DNA from: JACMOY01 sp038322575 | Lineage (GTDB): Bacteria > Actinomycetota > Actinomycetes > Actinomycetales > Angustibacteraceae | Direction of reading: 5' to 3' | Length of the DNA stretch: 64,000 bases | Assembly (NCBI GenBank): GCA_038322575.1 | Contig: JBBQGB010000002.1 | Span: 1-64,000 of the forward strand | Shown: in pieces, positions 63,268 through 64,000 of the stretch | How positions within the stretch are numbered: the first letter of the stretch is position 1 | Layout: each line of letters begins with the position of its first letter | Program-made: the position numbers and the translations under genes | The notes under the pieces: generated by a model | Told to the model about the DNA's origin: nothing | Database searches by the model: none | Seen by the model: the letters and a program-made list of their open reading frames with translations, nothing else

Positions 63268-64000
63268 CTACGACACCCGGCGGGGGGTGAGCAGCCGGTG
63301 ACTGCGGGCGTAGCCCCAGCCGACCGCCGCGGCAGCGACGTCGGCCAGGGTGACGATGAACCGCGACAGGAACACCACGCTGAGCACGACCGAGTGCGGC
63401 AGCTGGTCGACCAGCAGCAGGCCCAGCAGGAACTCACGCAGCCCCAGCCCCGCCGGCAGCAGCAGCGCGAGCATGCCCAGCGAGGCCGCGAGCGCGTAGC
63501 CGAACACCGACGGCAGCAGGGTCGCCGACGCGTCGCCGCCCAGCGCGCGCACCAGCACCCAGACGTGCAGGCCCAGTGCGAGCCAGGCCAGCACGAAGTA
63601 CGCCATCGTCACCACGATCGCCCGCCCCGACAGCGGCTGCTCGAGACCGGGACGGCGCACCAGGCGCAGCGCGCGGTCGATCAGCCGGTTGAGCACCCGC
63701 GGGTGCAGCACCACGACTCCGGCGACCGCCGGCACGAGCAGCAGCAGGTACGCCGGCCCGCCCCCCGCCGACAGCAGCCCCGGCAGGGCGACCAGGCCCA
63801 CCGCCAGGCCCGCCATCGCCGACATCAGCACCGACAGCAGGCCCACGACGGTCGAGCGCGCCCGCGGCACCCCGAGCCCGGCGGCCACCTCGGCCTGGGC
63901 GACCACGGTCCACACGCTGCCCGGCAGGTACTTGCCGAGCTGGCCGACGAACAGCACGCCGGACGCCGGGGCGATGTGCAGGGGCGACCCGAGGTCGGCC
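63268..64000 (-). CDS. lysylphosphatidylglycerol-synthase-type (UPF0104) membrane protein, 5' end outside the window
   Basis: The frame is open to the window edge and lacks its start. The visible 243 residues hold about six membrane segments and the family string LFVGQLGKYLPGSVWTVVAQAEVA. The later ALLLPAGLGLREFLLGLLL reads as the conserved PAGLGxREF motif. This is the flippase-like transmembrane domain of MprF/LPG synthases without the transferase part, common beside glycan genes. It is cotranscribed with the downstream methyltransferase. Confidence 0.85.
   Translation of the reverse strand, partial: ADLGSPLHIAPASGVLFVGQLGKYLPGSVWTVVAQAEVAAGLGVPRARSTVVGLLSVLMSAMAGLAVGLVALPGLLSAGGGPAYLLLLVPAVAGVVVLHPRVLNRLIDRALRLVRRPGLEQPLSGRAIVVTMAYFVLAWLALGLHVWVLVRALGGDASATLLPSVFGYALAASLGMLALLLPAGLGLREFLLGLLLVDQLPHSVVLSVVFLSRFIVTLADVAAAAVGWGYARSHRLLTPRRVS

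Overview
The window is about 64 kb of very GC-rich DNA with high third-position GC, frequent GTG starts and many ATGA/GTGA stop-start overlaps. It comes from an actinomycete chromosome. Markers seen directly are mtrA-mtrB-lpqB, a WhiB2-type regulator, the F420 genes fbiA and fbiB, DUF3499, DUF5719, long-form hpf and two DUF222-HNH genes. The order hpf / comF / lpqB / mtrB / mtrA ... ahcY ... SIS protein / pmmA / DUF3499 / zincin / whiB2 / fbiA / fbiB follows the Mycobacterium tuberculosis Rv3241c-Rv3262 neighbourhood, as I remember it. The backbone is therefore conserved core chromosome. The genus cannot be fixed from the sequence.

Layout. (1) 0.4-4 kb: an S51 peptidase, an AAC(2')-like acetyltransferase and an exported beta-helix protein. 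(2) 4-10.5 kb, minus strand: the mtrA-mtrB-lpqB-comF run with overlapping genes, then hpf and an orphan NarL-type regulator. (3) 10.7-19.1 kb: a MoxR-DUF58-DUF4129-DUF4350 membrane/AAA+ cluster, an MFS exporter, a SpoIIM-like protein and an RDD protein. (4) 19.2-24.7 kb: ahcY, a CDF transporter and a copper operon csoR-copZ-copA with two CsoR-type operators. (5) 24.7-44.9 kb: an accessory block. (6) 44.9-58 kb: the SIS isomerase, pmmA, DUF3499, zincin, DUF5719, giant glycosyltransferase, whiB2, extradiol dioxygenase and fbiAB core. (7) 58-64 kb: a second DUF222-HNH gene with an SOS-like box on its start codon, a GH114-like protein, an AlkA-like glycosylase, DUF3105, a methyltransferase and a truncated LPG-synthase-type membrane protein.

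The accessory block holds the most unusual content. Two divergent gene pairs at 34.9-40.2 kb look like a split two-component system. The minus-strand kinase has an intact ATPase domain, but the phospho-accepting His is replaced by Glu. The plus-strand kinase keeps the LHDG acceptor motif but has lost the ATP-binding boxes. A DctP-type lipoprotein is cotranscribed with the first and a NarL-type regulator with the second. I infer that the two kinases work only as a heteromer. The same block contains a compact protein that merges two phage/contractile-system baseplate modules, and an operon of a beta-repeat protein, an M64 metallopeptidase and a frameshifted CPBP protease. It also holds a doubly frameshifted DUF6544 gene, a large cysteine-paired beta-propeller protein and a short LysR-type regulator.

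I found no rRNA, tRNA, CRISPR array or insertion sequence.
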